From assembly GCA_002333145.1 (NCBI GenBank), contig DDBN01000085.1, positions 8,887 through 25,632 on the forward strand: a stretch of DNA of 16,746 nucleotides, given 5' to 3'. A program made the position numbers and the translations under genes. Below the pieces are notes generated by a model. That model saw nothing but the letters and a program-made list of their open reading frames with translations, ran no database searches and was not told where the DNA came from. Within the stretch, counting starts at the first letter, position 1; every line of letters starts with the position of its first letter. Shown here one piece after another: positions 15,451 through 16,746 of this stretch. The DNA is from Moraxellaceae bacterium UBA2031. GTDB lineage: Bacteria > Pseudomonadota > Gammaproteobacteria > Pseudomonadales > Moraxellaceae.

Positions 15451-15784
15451 AGCTGAACAAGCGGCATGCCAGTTTCTTGAACAGAGTGGCTGTACGCTTA
15501 TCTGCAGAAATTATCATAGCCGGCGCGGTGAAATTGATCTGATCATGCGTGAGGGTGATCGTTTGCTCTTTGTTGAAGTACGCTTACGCCGTAACGATGC
15601 CTTTGGTGGTGCGGCCGGCAGCATCACACATGCCAAGCAACAAAAAATCATTGCAAGCGCTAGGGCTTTTCTCCACCATCATCCGCACTTCTATCCACTC
15701 GACTGCCGTTTTGATGTCGTCACCCTGCAGCGCCATGCAGAACGATGGCAAATTGAGTGGCTACCCGGCGCCTTTATTTCCTGA
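15389..15784 (+). CDS. yraN: YraN family protein (UPF0102), putative endonuclease-like fold
   Basis: Small protein of 131 residues with the YraN pattern: an N-terminal IGAEAEQAACQFLE (18-31), then RRGEIDLIMREGDRLLFVEVR (45-65), GGAAGSIT with a K-Q basic stretch, and DCRFDVV. Glu48, Asp50 and Glu63 stand where PD-(D/E)xK-type nucleases hold metal. The usual Lys after the last acid is Arg here, as in E. coli YraN. Its cellular role is not settled in the literature I know. The ATG has GGAG seven bases upstream and lies 62 bases inside the lpoA-like gene in the +1 frame, so the two are tightly linked. The C-terminus is followed by diaA after eight bases. Confidence 0.93.
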   Translation: MEWQPFCSHPLPPTTRTIGAEAEQAACQFLEQSGCTLICRNYHSRRGEIDLIMREGDRLLFVEVRLRRNDAFGGAAGSITHAKQQKIIASARAFLHHHPHFYPLDCRFDVVTLQRHAERWQIEWLPGAFIS

Positions 15785-15792
15785 TCCCCGTA

Positions 15793-16383
15793 ATGCAAGA
15801 CAGAATTCTCACACTCACTGGCGACAGCATGCAAACGCTGACAGCCATTGCCGAAACCCGTATCACTGACATTGCTGCGCTCGCTCGCATCATGGTGGAT
15901 GCACTGATGCAGGATCAGCGCATATTCTGCTGTGGCAATGGCGCATCGGCAGCGAATGCATTGAGCTTCGTCAGCAAACTGGCTAACCGTTACGAACGTG
16001 AGCGCCCTGCCTTTCCAGTAATCATGCTGGGACAGGACAGCGCGGTACTGACAGCCATCGCTGCGGATGTCAGCTTTCAGGATGTATTTGCCCGCCCCCT
16101 GCAAGCCCTTGCTCGCCCCGGTGATCTACTGCTGGCCTTAAGTGCCAGTGGTAGTGCTATCAACGTCGCGCAGGCAGCGCGCATCATGCAAGGTGCCGGC
16201 GGCCGCGTACTGGCACTCACCGGCGAAGATGGCGGTGAACTTGGTCGTACGATCTCACCTACCGATTTTCACCTGCGCTTGCCGGGCAACTGCCTTGCCC
16301 GCATCCACGAAGCACAACTGTTTGTGCTTAATTGTTGCTGCGACTTAATTGATCGCGAATTTTTCGGAGCCAATGATGTCTAG
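15793..16383 (+). CDS. diaA: DnaA initiator-associating protein DiaA (SIS domain)
   Basis: SIS-fold protein that in E. coli forms a tetramer, binds DnaA and promotes its assembly at oriC. I use the ATG opening MQDRI, which aligns with E. coli MQERI and gives 196 residues, exactly the E. coli length. An in-frame ATG 36 bases earlier lies inside yraN. Motifs: CGNGASAAN (47-55), ERPAFP (70-75), LSASGSAINV (116-125), ALTGEDGGEL (141-150) and the C-terminal CDLIDREFF (183-191). Phe191, which I recall as needed for DnaA contact, is kept at the same number. The homologous GmhA (heptose isomerase) is the alternative, but this locus and the C-terminus favour DiaA. No clear ribosome site; the gap after yraN is eight bases. 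Confidence 0.92.
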   Translation: MQDRILTLTGDSMQTLTAIAETRITDIAALARIMVDALMQDQRIFCCGNGASAANALSFVSKLANRYERERPAFPVIMLGQDSAVLTAIAADVSFQDVFARPLQALARPGDLLLALSASGSAINVAQAARIMQGAGGRVLALTGEDGGELGRTISPTDFHLRLPGNCLARIHEAQLFVLNCCCDLIDREFFGANDV

Positions 16384-16746
16384 AATTTTCATCGCCCTCA
16401 CCCTATCCCTGTTGCTGCCCGGCTGCGCCAGCCTTATCGCCAGTGCTACCGGGCCCGAGCCCATCGGTAAAGCAGCTGGCGATCGCACTATCGGTATGAG
16501 CCTTCAGGACAAAAGCATAGAAACCACAGCCAAAGTAAACATCATTAAGATCGACGAGCGCTTTCGTGATGCTAATGTCAACGTGATCAGTTTTTACGAC
16601 AGTGTGTTACTCGCAGGGCAAGTACAGACAGAAGATCTAAAACAAAAAGCCGAGCAGGTTGTACGCTCGATTGCTGAAGTCCGTCAGGTCCACAATGAAC
16701 TGACCGTGGGCGATGTTAGCTACTACGGTGAGCGCACCAGTGATGG
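16376..16746 (+). CDS. dolP: Outer-membrane lipoprotein DolP (YraP), N-terminal part (runs off the window)
   Basis: BON-domain lipoprotein that in E. coli supports outer-membrane integrity and the BAM complex. The first 123 codons are present. The start ATG overlaps the diaA end by eight bases and has GGAG six bases upstream. A lipoprotein signal peptide ends LLLPGC with the lipidated Cys at 17. The first BON domain follows, with GDRTIGMSLQD, an INVNVI-like strand (here ANVNVISFYDSVLLAG) and VRSIAEVRQVHNEL before VGDVSYYGERTSDG. The second BON domain expected in DolP lies beyond the window. An ATG three bases earlier is out of frame. The family call is firm; the symbol follows the E. coli and Pseudomonas gene order. 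Confidence 0.92.
   Translation, partial: MSRIFIALTLSLLLPGCASLIASATGPEPIGKAAGDRTIGMSLQDKSIETTAKVNIIKIDERFRDANVNVISFYDSVLLAGQVQTEDLKQKAEQVVRSIAEVRQVHNELTVGDVSYYGERTSD

Noticed and set aside
15793..16383. GmhA (sedoheptulose-7-phosphate isomerase) as identity for the SIS protein
   Set aside because: Start, exact 196-residue length, C-terminal Phe191 and the position between yraN and dolP all fit DiaA better.

Overview
The window reads as chromosomal core DNA of a Gram-negative gammaproteobacterium. Three things point there: the gene order of the division and cell-wall (dcw) cluster, the meso-diaminopimelate type of MurE (DNPR motif), and the block rsmI-lpoA-yraN-diaA-dolP, which serves outer-membrane and envelope functions. 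From memory, having dcw, rnpB and the rsmI-to-dolP block side by side in this orientation matches Pseudomonas and its relatives. The genus cannot be fixed from the sequence alone. I see no mobile element, tRNA, CRISPR array or prophage gene.

Region 1 (about 1-12,800, all minus strand) is the first part of the dcw operon. Read in its own direction it runs mraZ, rsmH, ftsL, ftsI, murE, murF, mraY, murD, ftsW, murG, murC and the start of ddlB, which leaves the window at base 1. Junctions are very tight: four-base ATGA overlaps at ftsL/ftsI, ftsI/murE, murE/murF, ftsW/murG and murG/murC, a TAATG at rsmH/ftsL, a TTGA at murC/ddlB, and gaps of 1-7 bases elsewhere. The genes build UDP-MurNAc-pentapeptide (MurC-F, Ddl), move it to the lipid carrier (MraY, MurG) and polymerise it at the septum (FtsW, FtsI, with FtsL as regulatory scaffold). 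Upstream of mraZ there is a sigma70-like promoter and, just downstream of it, four TGnnn boxes repeated every 10 bases, the expected form of a MraZ operator.

Region 2 (about 12,794-13,480) holds an AT-rich spacer of about 270 bases in which I find no gene, then the RNase P RNA gene rnpB (minus strand) with its own promoter.

Region 3 (about 13,480-16,746) has rsmI on the minus strand, divergent from a plus-strand set: an LpoA-like protein, YraN, DiaA and the start of the lipoprotein DolP. The LpoA-like protein is the main oddity. It holds only the C-terminal periplasmic-binding-like domain, lacks the N-terminal helical domain of E. coli LpoA, and has a signal peptide without a lipobox cysteine.

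Overall this is a conserved housekeeping region. I found no new defence, mobile or biosynthetic system. The points worth a second look are the MraZ operator, the reduced LpoA with a 12-base tandem repeat at its start, the lpoA/yraN overlap with its C tracts, and the probable TTG start of ddlB.
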